Counted from the first letter of the stretch, positions 1 to 6,509 are shown. The stretch: DNA of 6,551 bases from Fimenecus sp052273845 (GCA_052273845.1 DAVZHM010000094.1:1-6551), one strand, 5' to 3'. A program made the numbers and translations. Notes: a model not told the origin generated them from the letters alone.

Positions 1-265
1 TGCTTACCGTTGCCGCCAAAGCCGTGGTAAGCGCCTGAAACTGCGAAATGGCATTCTTTTCTTTGGATTTGACTACATCTTTGTTCCGAAACACGGAAAA
101 AATCGTGTTTTTCAAAGCGTAGCCGAATTTGGTGACCTGAAAAAAGCGTGTGCCGACGGTCAAATACAGCCCGACTGCCAACAGCAATACGAGCATCGGC
201 ACGCCCCAAACCACATTATTCACTTTTGTGTTTATATTCTCAATGGTTTCTAAAATGCTTTGCAT
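1..265 (-). CDS. AGCS-family alanine/glycine:cation symporter, N-terminal part
   Basis: This is the first 88 codons of a gene that runs off the left edge. The protein begins MQSILETIENINTKVNNVVW, then a hydrophobic segment (about residues 20-38, GVPMLVLLLAVGLYLTVGT), then FFQVTKFGYALKNT. The last visible part reads AISQFQALTTALAATVS. The order 'VWG.PML.LL...GLYLT...R..Q' followed by 'FQALTTALAATV' is the characteristic opening of the AGCS family, which imports alanine or glycine with Na+ or H+ across the inner membrane. The start is set by ATG at 263-265 with a GGAGG ribosome site at 271-275 (minus-strand sense), 5 bases upstream. A promoter and an upstream terminator-like hairpin suggest it is transcribed separately from the arabinofuranosidase. 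Substrate and ion cannot be judged from this fragment. Family assignment is firm; completeness is unknown. Confidence 0.88.
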   Translation of the reverse strand, partial: MQSILETIENINTKVNNVVWGVPMLVLLLAVGLYLTVGTRFFQVTKFGYALKNTIFSVFRNKDVVKSKEKNAISQFQALTTALAATVS

Positions 266-291
266 AATCGCCTCCGAAAAAAACTGTCTAT

Positions 292-320
292 ATTCTATCA
301 TAAGATAACGCAAAAAGAAA
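292..320 (-). promoter_or_regulatory. Probable promoter of the AGCS symporter gene (extended -10)
   Basis: Read on the minus strand, TGA-TAGAAT (300-292) is an extended -10 element upstream of the symporter's ribosome site. The hexamer at 17-base spacing (320-315, TTTCTT) is a poor -35, which is tolerated in extended -10 promoters. Transcription would start near 285, giving a leader of about 20 bases. Prediction only. Confidence 0.45.
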
Positions 321-321
321 C

Positions 322-377
322 AAAAAAATGCAGCACAGACAAAATTTTGCAAAAATATGCAAAATAAATATCTGTGC
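322..377 (-). terminator. Probable terminator of the arabinofuranosidase gene (nested hairpin plus T7)
   Basis: On the minus strand, starting 16 bases after the arabinofuranosidase stop codon, there is a nested inverted repeat. The outer arms GCACAGA/TCTGTGC lie at 377-371 and 339-333. The inner arms ATTTTGCA/TGCAAAAT lie at 365-358 and 351-344. Four bases later comes a run of seven T (328-322). This fits a Rho-independent terminator separating the gene from the symporter. The inner stem is AT-rich and the T-run is offset, so an operator-like palindrome for the symporter promoter just downstream is an alternative. Confidence 0.5.
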
Positions 378-392
378 CGCAAAGCAATTCAT

Positions 393-2639
393 TTACTTTT
401 CTTTCTTCTTACGGCGGATATAGACAACCGCACCCGCACCCACTGCAATGACCACCGCCGCGGCAGGAATCGCAATCTTAAACGCGCGTGCAAGCGGAGT
501 GTAATACTGCGAAGTTTCGGGCATTTTCGGCAGGATATAAAGTCCGTCCGCTTTTTTATTGTTGCCGTAAGCGATACGCAAAATATTGACGGAATATCCC
601 GCCGCCTGCAAGGTAGGCGTATCGGAATTTTCCACTTTTTTCAGCGTGGGCACCACCGTAGTTTTGCCCAACTCATTGCACGCGGCAACACTGCGGTCGG
701 AAATTGATAAAACATCGGCGTAATTTACCGTGCCGAAGTCTGAAAAATCGTAGGAAAACGCCTTGTTTTCTCCCGTGGTATTCACAAGTTTAACATAAAT
801 CAATTCCTGTTCGGTGTCCACCGTTACCGATTGGTAAACACCGTCGTTGCCCGCAGGCAAATCCACATCGGCATATTGCGTGCCCGTGTTGTTCATAAAC
901 AGCATTTGTGTGTAATAACTCGGCGTCAACACCACATTGTACGCATCAAACCAAATTAAATTGACGTGCCACTGCTCGGCATCGCTTTTGGCAAGCAACG
1001 GTGCATAAGACGCCATCACCACGACATCGCCGTTTCTTTCAAGACTCGTCATATACGCCGCCTCTGCCAAAGCCGCTTTCAAATTGGATTTGGTTTGAAT
1101 GGTGCCGATGCCCTTAGAGGTTGCCGCATATTCGCCCAAAAAGACTTTTGCGCCGTCGCGGTCATAACTGTCATAGCGGTCGGTATTTTCAAGATACCAC
1201 CAATCTTCTTGGTAATAATGCTCATCGACAACCGTATCGGTATACGCTTCGGAAAGAATATCCCACGAGGCGTCAAACTGCTCGCCCTCACTGACAGGCC
1301 CTGAGGAAGAAATGACCGTAATTTCGGGATATTTCTCATTGACGGCGGCTTTGAGCGCTTTAAGATTGCGGAAGTAGACTTCGCCCCAATTTTCATTGCC
1401 GAGCCCGATGTAGGAGAGCCCGAACGGCGCGGGGTGGCCGTTTTCGGCGCGTTTTGCACCCCAAACGGTGGAAACATCGCCGTTGGCGTATTCAATCAAG
1501 TCGAGAATATCCTGCACATAGGCGTCCCACGCTTCGGTACCCGGACGCAGTGCAATGGTATCCAAATATTCTTCCCACTCGGCGGCGGTCATTTCGCCGG
1601 TTTTATATTTGTTGTAGGTGTCATCATACCCACAGCGCGCCTGACAAATCAAGCCGACATTGAGAATCGGAATGGGGGCGGCGCCCAAATCTTCGCAAAG
1701 TTGGAAATATTCGTGATAGCCGACGGAAAAACTGTTGTTGTAATCCATATCGTCGTTGCGCCAAAGATTGTAAAACTGTTTGCGTTCCTCCAACGGGCCG
1801 ATGGTGCTTTTCCAATCGAACAGATTTTCAAGGCTGTCCCCTTCTGCCACGCATCCGCCCGGGAAGCGCAAAAACGCGGGGTGAAGTTCCGAAAGCGCAT
1901 TGAACAAATCCTGCCGAAGAGAAGTATATTTCCAAGTATCCGTTTGATAGCCGTAACTTTTTTGCGGATATAAGCATACGAAATCGAAGGTCACATCGCC
2001 GCTGCCGAATTTCAGTACCAAAATACCGTCGTCCGTTTTCGCGGCGGACAAGTCCACCGTATACTTCGCCCACTCTTCCGTTTGCACGCGGAATGTAACG
2101 GTGTCGGAGATTTTTTCGCCTTTATTGTTTTCCAGATATGCGTTTACGGTTGTGTCCGTTTCCTTAAACCAAAGCGAAAGGGTGTAAATTTCGCCGGCTT
2201 TAATGCCCATGCTGCCCGCGTTCACACTTTTTTGTTTGATGTTTTTGGTCTTGTAATAAAAATACTCACAAAAGCCGTAGTTTTTTACCACGCGTTCTTC
2301 GGCATCGGGCATATAAATGTAAGCGGGGTTGTTTTCATGAATACCGTTGCCGACCTTGCGAATGTACTGCCCGTCAATCGACCAGCCGGAAAGTATTTTT
2401 GCCTCACCGTGCAAATATTCAAATGAATTGTTGCGCACCAAATTCGCGTTCAAACCGCCCTCCACCGCGTAATTGATGTCTTCAATAAACGCGCCGTAGA
2501 GCATATCGCTGATATTGTGCGTTAACGAATCACGCGAGACGGTTACCGACTGTGTTTCCGGTTTTGCGGCGGCGGCAGAAATCGCCGTGCTGCACACAAG
2601 CAACGCAGAAAGGAACAGGGCAAGTCCCTTTTTCAACAT
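393..2639 (-). CDS. GH51 alpha-L-arabinofuranosidase, secreted and membrane-anchored
   Basis: This 748-residue enzyme is expected to release terminal alpha-L-arabinofuranosyl residues from arabinoxylan, arabinan or their oligosaccharides outside the membrane. Residues 1-25 form a Sec signal peptide (KK, hydrophobic core, ALA-rich cleavage region). The segment LYGAFIEDINYAVEGGLNAN (48-66) opens the catalytic part. Residues about 75-228 look like a CBM4/9-type beta-sandwich inserted near the N-terminus. LRFPGGC (257-263) and the following GDSLENLFDW are typical of the clade. GNEN places the acid/base at Glu416, and FLGEY places the nucleophile at Glu503. The C-terminal beta domain ends near 690. 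Residues 722-741 are a membrane helix followed by RRKKKEK, a stop-transfer anchor. The start ATG has AGGGGG at 2652-2647, seven bases away. GH51 retaining chemistry is established for the family; the exact polysaccharide is not shown. It is divergently transcribed from the FRG gene. Confidence 0.93.
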   Translation of the reverse strand: MLKKGLALFLSALLVCSTAISAAAAKPETQSVTVSRDSLTHNISDMLYGAFIEDINYAVEGGLNANLVRNNSFEYLHGEAKILSGWSIDGQYIRKVGNGIHENNPAYIYMPDAEERVVKNYGFCEYFYYKTKNIKQKSVNAGSMGIKAGEIYTLSLWFKETDTTVNAYLENNKGEKISDTVTFRVQTEEWAKYTVDLSAAKTDDGILVLKFGSGDVTFDFVCLYPQKSYGYQTDTWKYTSLRQDLFNALSELHPAFLRFPGGCVAEGDSLENLFDWKSTIGPLEERKQFYNLWRNDDMDYNNSFSVGYHEYFQLCEDLGAAPIPILNVGLICQARCGYDDTYNKYKTGEMTAAEWEEYLDTIALRPGTEAWDAYVQDILDLIEYANGDVSTVWGAKRAENGHPAPFGLSYIGLGNENWGEVYFRNLKALKAAVNEKYPEITVISSSGPVSEGEQFDASWDILSEAYTDTVVDEHYYQEDWWYLENTDRYDSYDRDGAKVFLGEYAATSKGIGTIQTKSNLKAALAEAAYMTSLERNGDVVVMASYAPLLAKSDAEQWHVNLIWFDAYNVVLTPSYYTQMLFMNNTGTQYADVDLPAGNDGVYQSVTVDTEQELIYVKLVNTTGENKAFSYDFSDFGTVNYADVLSISDRSVAACNELGKTTVVPTLKKVENSDTPTLQAAGYSVNILRIAYGNNKKADGLYILPKMPETSQYYTPLARAFKIAIPAAAVVIAVGAGAVVYIRRKKKEK

Positions 2640-2668
2640 AAAAACGCCCCCTAAAACTTAATAGCATT

Positions 2669-2698
2669 ATCTTACCACAAATTTTAAAGGTCCTGCAA
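2669..2698 (-). promoter_or_regulatory. Promoter of the arabinofuranosidase gene
   Basis: On the minus strand, TTGCAG (2698-2693) is followed after 18 bases by TAAGAT (2674-2669), with TGG directly before the -10. The predicted start is near 2662, leaving a leader of about 22 bases that contains the AGGGGG ribosome site. No sugar-responsive operator could be recognised. Confidence 0.6.
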
Positions 2699-2741
2699 GT
2701 CTTTTCTGTGTTTTTTGCCCAAAAACTTCAAAGAAAATCGG

Positions 2742-2770
2742 TTGAATTCGGGGTCTTTTCGTGATACACT
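2742..2770 (+). promoter_or_regulatory. Promoter of the FRG-domain gene
   Basis: TTGAAT (2742-2747), a 17-base spacer and TACACT (2765-2770) form a good sigma-A-type promoter, with TGA just before the -10 (extended -10). The predicted transcription start is about 2777. The -10 lies on top of the longest possible start codon (GTG 2761), which argues that translation begins further downstream. Confidence 0.55.
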
Positions 2771-2787
2771 TTTTCTTGGTGATATTT

Positions 2788-3759
2788 GTGGCTAAAAAAG
2801 ACAGTTTTAAAAGAGGCGAATTCACGGTTTCGGGGCGAATTCGCAAACGGTTGGAAGACGCGCTCGATATTAACTTTTCCGTCGCGCAAATTCCGATTGC
2901 AACCATGGAAGAATTCGAAGCAACCCTTTTGACGCCGTTTGAAAAGCACGATGATATTTTTTACCGCGGCGAACGCATTTGCAGTCCGCAACGGCGGTTG
3001 GTGCCCACCTTTCTGCGCACGCCGCAACTGCAAAATATGCGGCAAAACACGGCATTTACGCACATTACGGGGCAAACGCTGTTTGATTTTTACAAAGAAA
3101 GGCCGGCGTTTTGTACCGTATACGAAACCTTATACGGCAAGCCTGACCTTGACCGTATGTACACGATGCTCGCATTTGCACAGCATTATCTCGACATAAG
3201 CCCGTTCATTGATTTCAGCGCGTCTTTGTATGTTGCGCTTTCGTTTGCATTAAAAGGCAGGCAGGAATTTGCGGACGACATCGTCATTTACACCGCGTTT
3301 GACATCGGTGACGATGATACAACCTGTGACGAAGCGCAGGTCAACCGTTGGCTTTCCGAATATAGTGTCGGCATTGTGCGCGCACAAAACGCCGAGGAAG
3401 TACGCGCGCTGTTCGATGCATACCAAAAGCAGACCGGCACCAGCCCCGCTTCGCTTCTGCGCAATCCGAAAGGAATGGAGATGCTCTTTCAAAGCGTTTC
3501 GCCCACGGCAAAACTCATTGATATTCCGACCAACGATTTGATGAAATACCAGCAGGGCGTGTTTTTATTGCTCAACAATTTCTGCTTGATGGACACCGCC
3601 TATTTCACCAAAACCGTGCGGCAGAGTTTTGTCATCAAAAAATATGTCATCAGTAAGGCAATTTGCCCTGATTTGCAAAGGCTGTTGGCGGACAAAGCGC
3701 CGCAATATCGCTACCGTTGTCTGTTGGATATTGCCGAAGCGGTGAAAGACAGGCTGTAA
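2788..3759 (+). CDS. FRG-domain protein, function unknown
   Basis: Residue numbers here are counted from the longest possible start, GTG 2761 (332 residues). I prefer GTG 2788 (323 residues) because a promoter -10 element overlaps 2761. The ribosome site is weak for both (GGTGAT at 2778-2783 for 2788). FRG-domain hallmarks appear in order: FYRGE (67-71), RRLVPTFLR (78-86), LAFAQHYLDISPFIDFSAS (137-155) followed by LYVALSFAL, and the C-terminal PTNDLMKYQQGVFLL (256-270). These match the domain's Y-R-G, A-Q-H-[YG], L/I-D-[FW]-[ST] and R..Q.G.F blocks, although the Arg usual before the Q-G is not present. There is no signal peptide or convincing membrane helix, so it is probably cytoplasmic. FRG is a domain of unknown biochemical function, often seen as scattered accessory genes. 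No toxin, antitoxin or other defence gene is adjacent, so no role is assigned. The gene ends 14 bases before the next promoter, with no terminator visible. Confidence 0.85.
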   Translation: MAKKDSFKRGEFTVSGRIRKRLEDALDINFSVAQIPIATMEEFEATLLTPFEKHDDIFYRGERICSPQRRLVPTFLRTPQLQNMRQNTAFTHITGQTLFDFYKERPAFCTVYETLYGKPDLDRMYTMLAFAQHYLDISPFIDFSASLYVALSFALKGRQEFADDIVIYTAFDIGDDDTTCDEAQVNRWLSEYSVGIVRAQNAEEVRALFDAYQKQTGTSPASLLRNPKGMEMLFQSVSPTAKLIDIPTNDLMKYQQGVFLLLNNFCLMDTAYFTKTVRQSFVIKKYVISKAICPDLQRLLADKAPQYRYRCLLDIAEAVKDRL

Positions 3760-3773
3760 CCCGCAGAGAAAGG

Positions 3774-3802
3774 TTGTATTTCATCTATAAGTGTGGTAGA
3801 AT
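3774..3802 (+). promoter_or_regulatory. Promoter of the MdoB/LtaS-like transferase gene
   Basis: TTGTAT (3774-3779), 17 bases, then TAGAAT (3797-3802), with TGG directly upstream of the -10 (extended -10). The predicted start is near 3809, giving a leader of about 30 bases containing the ribosome site GAAAGGA (3827-3833), seven bases before ATG 3841. It lies 14 bases after the FRG stop codon, so the transferase can be transcribed independently. With no terminator in between, read-through from the FRG gene is also possible. Confidence 0.65.
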
Positions 3803-3840
3803 GGGGTCACATTTTGAAAAAAGAGAGAAAGGATTTTTAA

Positions 3841-5769
3841 ATGTTCATTCTTTGCGGTATTCTTGCCGGTGTGCTCATCGGCGTTGCGGACATATTTTTG
3901 TTCGTACCGAAAAAACGCGTTGCAACCTGTATACATACTGTAATTTGTGACGCGGTGCTCGCCAATTTATTTGCCTTGGCGGCGATGAAATACCTTTTAC
4001 ACATTCGGGATGTTTTTGCGCCGGCGTTACACGGCACATGGTATCCGCTGAAATACTTGGCGATTACGCTTGTATTCGGTATTGCAATTTTGGTAGCGCG
4101 TGGCTTTTTAACAGGCGTGCTGCGGTTGGAAGTTGCACCGCCGAAGCACAAAATCGGCGCTTGGGTACTGCGGATTTTCTCCGCATTGTTCTTCGCGCTC
4201 GGCACTGCCGCATACACAGGCACAATTTGGGGCAAAAAGACATTTGGGGAATTAACCCCCGACCAAATGCTGATTAACTTAAATTCCCCCACAGAAGGCA
4301 CGAGTTCGGAAGTAATGACTACCCTGTTTGAAGGGCCGGTACTGCAAACTGCTTTATTGATCGCCGTTTTCTGTGTGGTTGCATTCTCCGTGCGCAAAGT
4401 TGTATATTGTCTGCACGAAAAGAAAGTGACGGTTTTCCCGGGCCTTGCACGCCGCATTCTTTGCTTTGTTTTGGCGGCACTTGTTTTGGTGGGCGGCGTT
4501 ATGTTCGGTGTGAATAAATTCCAACTCCAAAAACTGTATGCGGCATATGTGGACGATTCCCCCTATATTGAGGAGCATTTTGCCGACCCGAAAACAACCG
4601 AAATGCAGTTCCCCGAGAAAAAACGCAATTTGATTCATATTTATCTTGAGTCTATGGAAAACACCTATTTCTCCAAAGATCTCGGCGGCGATATGGACGA
4701 AAATTTGATGCCCGAATTGGCTGAACTTTCTAAAGAGGGCTATAATTTCTCCAACCTTCCCGAAGGCTTCGGCGGCCCGCCCTGGACAACCGGCGGACAT
4801 TGGTCGGTTGCTTCTATGGTAAATATGAACACCGGGTTGCCGATGAAAGTACCGGTGGACGGCAACGCATACGGCGCGCCCGGCAACTTCCTGCCCGGTG
4901 CGAAAACACTTGGGGATATTTTGCACGAACAAGGCTACGAACAAACCATTATGTTCGGTGCGGACGCAGCGTTCGGCGGTTTAGATTTCTTCTATCAATC
5001 CCACGGCGATTTCCGAATTTTAGATGTCAACGGCGTAAAAGCCGAGGGTTGGCTGCCGCAGGATTACCATGTTTGGTGGGGGTATGAGGATGATAAACTC
5101 TATGATTTTGCCAAACGGGAATTGACCAGGCTTTCCGAAACCGGCAAACCGTTCCATTTTGCCATGGAAACCGCCGACACCCACTTCCCCGATGGGTATT
5201 TAAGTGAAAACGCGCCCACCCCACACGCAAGCCAATATGCAAATGTCATTCAGTATAGCCAAGCGCAAACTGTCGAGTTTGTGCGGTGGATTCAGGCACA
5301 ACCATTCTACGAAAACACCACAATTGTTTTAATCGGCGACCATTTGAGCATGGACCAAAAGTTCTTTGCGGAATATGTTGACCCGAATTACGCACGCACC
5401 TGTTACCAACTGATTTTAAATCCCGCGCCAAACGTGCGCAACATTCCCGATGAACGGCTGCACAACCGTAAATGGGCAAACTTTGATATGTTCCCCACCA
5501 TACTTGCGAGCATCGGCGTACAAATCGACGGTGACCGATTGGGTATCGGTACCAATTTGTTCTCTGCGACGCCAACGCTGTTTGAAGAAGACGGCATCGG
5601 AACGGTCAACAGCGAATTGGAAAAATGCAGCAATTTCTACAATGAAAACATTTTGGTGGATTGGAGCACGACGGGCAAATCGCAGGACGGCAAGCACAAG
5701 GATAAAGGTAAAAACAAAACCGAGGATAAGAACAACGAAAAAAGCAAAGTCTCTGCGGAAAAAGCATAA
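3841..5769 (+). CDS. MdoB/LtaS-like phosphoglycerol transferase (sulfatase-fold membrane enzyme)
   Basis: This 642-residue polytopic membrane protein belongs to the COG1368 group, which includes LtaS lipoteichoic acid synthase and MdoB/OpgB. These enzymes transfer phosphoglycerol, usually from phosphatidylglycerol, to cell-surface glycopolymers. Hydrophobic helices lie at about 2-22, 29-53, 70-92, 107-128, 165-185 and 203-224. The extracytoplasmic sulfatase-fold domain runs from about 262 to 575. Recognised motifs are NLIHIYLESME (263-273; Glu270 a metal ligand), WTTGGHWSVASMV (315-327; nucleophile region), ADTHFPDGY (445-453) and IGDHLSM (498-504; Asp500 and His501 metal ligands). DTH.PDG and the '..TGLP' after the nucleophile region resemble MdoB more than staphylococcal LtaS. 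The residue aligning with the catalytic Thr seems to be Ser322. Residues 613-642 form a tail with ten lysines. The gene ends with a stem-loop and a strong terminator. Family is firm; the acceptor polymer is unknown. Confidence 0.9.
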   Translation: MFILCGILAGVLIGVADIFLFVPKKRVATCIHTVICDAVLANLFALAAMKYLLHIRDVFAPALHGTWYPLKYLAITLVFGIAILVARGFLTGVLRLEVAPPKHKIGAWVLRIFSALFFALGTAAYTGTIWGKKTFGELTPDQMLINLNSPTEGTSSEVMTTLFEGPVLQTALLIAVFCVVAFSVRKVVYCLHEKKVTVFPGLARRILCFVLAALVLVGGVMFGVNKFQLQKLYAAYVDDSPYIEEHFADPKTTEMQFPEKKRNLIHIYLESMENTYFSKDLGGDMDENLMPELAELSKEGYNFSNLPEGFGGPPWTTGGHWSVASMVNMNTGLPMKVPVDGNAYGAPGNFLPGAKTLGDILHEQGYEQTIMFGADAAFGGLDFFYQSHGDFRILDVNGVKAEGWLPQDYHVWWGYEDDKLYDFAKRELTRLSETGKPFHFAMETADTHFPDGYLSENAPTPHASQYANVIQYSQAQTVEFVRWIQAQPFYENTTIVLIGDHLSMDQKFFAEYVDPNYARTCYQLILNPAPNVRNIPDERLHNRKWANFDMFPTILASIGVQIDGDRLGIGTNLFSATPTLFEEDGIGTVNSELEKCSNFYNENILVDWSTTGKSQDGKHKDKGKNKTEDKNNEKSKVSAEKA

Positions 5770-5781
5770 GACATATACGCT

Positions 5782-5816
5782 ACGCATAACGATGTCCCCT
5801 TTTTCATCGTTTGCGT
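5782..5816 (+). other. Stem-loop directly after the transferase gene
   Basis: ACGCA-t-AACGATG (5782-5794) pairs with CATCGTTTGCGT (5805-5816) through 12 base pairs with one bulged T, around a 10-base pyrimidine loop. No T-run follows on the plus strand, so it is not a terminator by itself. It lies 13 bases after the stop codon and 35 bases before the real terminator. It might stabilise the mRNA 3' end, which is inference. Confidence 0.45.
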
Positions 5817-5850
5817 CAGGTCAAACTGTTCTATTTTAGCTCTGCAATTA

Positions 5851-5883
5851 CAGCGTCTTTGGAAATCCAAAGGCGCTGTTTTT
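5851..5883 (+). terminator. Rho-independent terminator of the transferase gene
   Basis: CAGCGTCTTTGG (5851-5862) pairs with CCAAAGGCGCTG (5867-5878) over 12 base pairs, with a single G-U pair and an AAAT loop, followed at once by TTTTT (5879-5883). The T-run is only on the plus-strand side, so it ends transcription coming from the left. Confidence 0.92.
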
Positions 5884-5899
5884 ATTAAAAACGGGTATG

Positions 5900-5928
5900 A
5901 AAAAAGCACCTGTAAAAGCAGGTGCTTT
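5900..5928 (-). terminator. Rho-independent terminator facing left
   Basis: AAAGCACCTG (5903-5912) and CAGGTGCTTT (5919-5928) form a perfect 10-bp stem with a six-base loop. Read on the minus strand the stem is followed by T's, six in a row at 5905-5900 counting the last stem bases. On the plus strand the trailing sequence is mixed. It therefore ends a minus-strand transcript arriving from the right and implies that a minus-strand gene, now or formerly, occupied 5929 onward. Confidence 0.85.
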
Positions 5929-6354
5929 AGAACAAATTCGTTCATATTCAGTAAAAGGACAAGCAGCACAGACATCTTTCCAATTTGGCTTAACTTTACA
6001 TTCCGCGTGGAGAGCATATTCCTTAATTCGTTCTTCTTCGGTCCCTTAAATCATCTTCGCCAAAACGCTCTGTTTTCCTGTGAATTTTTGCGCTTTCATT
6101 ATATGATATTCTGCGCGGTTTTGCCACAAATCTTCTTTCTTTGAAGAGGCTCTATTTGCATATTCACACGACACTTCGTTCATATATAAACCGCACTGCC
6201 CGCAGAGGTCTTGACAATACACAGTGAAGGAATATCCAAATTCGCGCCGTGCAAAAGATTCCCCTACCCCACCGCAAATTGCAAAACATCGCCATTCCAC
6301 GCCTGTACACAAAACTGAGATTTACCGTTTCCGCACAAAACGCGATTTTTCGTA

Positions 6355-6383
6355 TTGACAAAGCACGCGTCTTTTGGTAAAAT
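6355..6383 (+). promoter_or_regulatory. Near-consensus promoter upstream of the tRNA-Ser fragment
   Basis: TTGACA (6355-6360), 17 bases, then TAAAAT (6378-6383), with TGG just before the -10. This is the best promoter match in the window: a perfect -35 and five of six -10 bases. The predicted start is near 6390, so about 77 bases precede the tRNA 5' end at 6467. The strength suits a stable-RNA gene. That leader holds a small inverted repeat (TTCGC 6432-6436 / GCGAA 6444-6448) and no coding start with a ribosome site. Confidence 0.7.
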
Positions 6384-6466
6384 AACAAGGCTGACAAATC
6401 GGCACGCCATAAGTGATTCGCCGGTCTTGTGTTCGCCAATTGCGCGAATATGCAGAAAATATATAC

Positions 6467-6509
6467 GGAGACGTATCGAAGCGGTCATAACGGGACTGAC
6501 TCGAAATCA
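6467..6509 (+). tRNA. tRNA-Ser(CGA), 5' portion only (interrupted or truncated)
   Basis: The sequence folds as the first half of a serine tRNA. GGAGACG (6467-6473) is the 5' acceptor strand, then T8 and A9. The D-arm uses TCG (6476-6478) pairing with CGG (6491-6493), with GG in the D-loop (6483-6484). The anticodon arm is ACTGA (6495-6499), loop CTCGAAA (6500-6506), then TCA (6507-6509). The anticodon is CGA (6502-6504), which reads UCG. Beyond 6509 the expected completion of the anticodon stem (GT) is absent (TG instead). No variable arm, no GTTCGA-type T-arm and no CGTCTCC 3' acceptor strand appear in the remaining 42 bases, and CGTCTCC was not seen elsewhere in the window. The gene is therefore truncated, displaced by an insertion, or split by an intron whose 3' exon lies beyond the edge. 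The identity of the 5' half is fairly certain from recall of serine tRNAs; its fate is not. Confidence 0.6.

Noticed and set aside
519..524. MPETS in the arabinofuranosidase C-terminus as a sortase signal
   Set aside because: It does not fit LPXTG or the common clostridial (S/P)PXTG form. The following helix and RRKKKEK tail are enough for simple membrane anchoring.
1434..1973. Open frame of 179 codons on the plus strand inside the arabinofuranosidase gene
   Set aside because: It is antisense to a well-supported GH51 enzyme with intact catalytic motifs, has no ribosome site and shows no recognisable domain.
2580..2594. Possible lipobox (LLVC) in the arabinofuranosidase signal peptide
   Set aside because: The residue before Cys16 is Val rather than Gly, Ala or Ser, and a normal Ala-rich signal peptidase I site follows.
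3837..4457. Open frame of 206 codons on the minus strand under the transferase gene, and another of 196 codons at 4354-4944
   Set aside because: Both are antisense to the MdoB-like gene, overlap each other in different frames and resemble no known protein; they follow from the codon use of the sense gene.
5637..6017. Minus-strand open frame of 126 codons with AAGGA just before its ATG
   Set aside because: The AAGGA is only two bases from the ATG. The frame runs through both terminators and deep into the 3' end of the transferase gene, and the protein is low-complexity Leu/Val/Ser-rich.
6211..6239. Perfect TTGACA on the plus strand at 6211-6216
   Set aside because: No acceptable -10 lies 15-19 bases downstream (ATCCAA at 17), so it is probably a chance match inside the decayed region.
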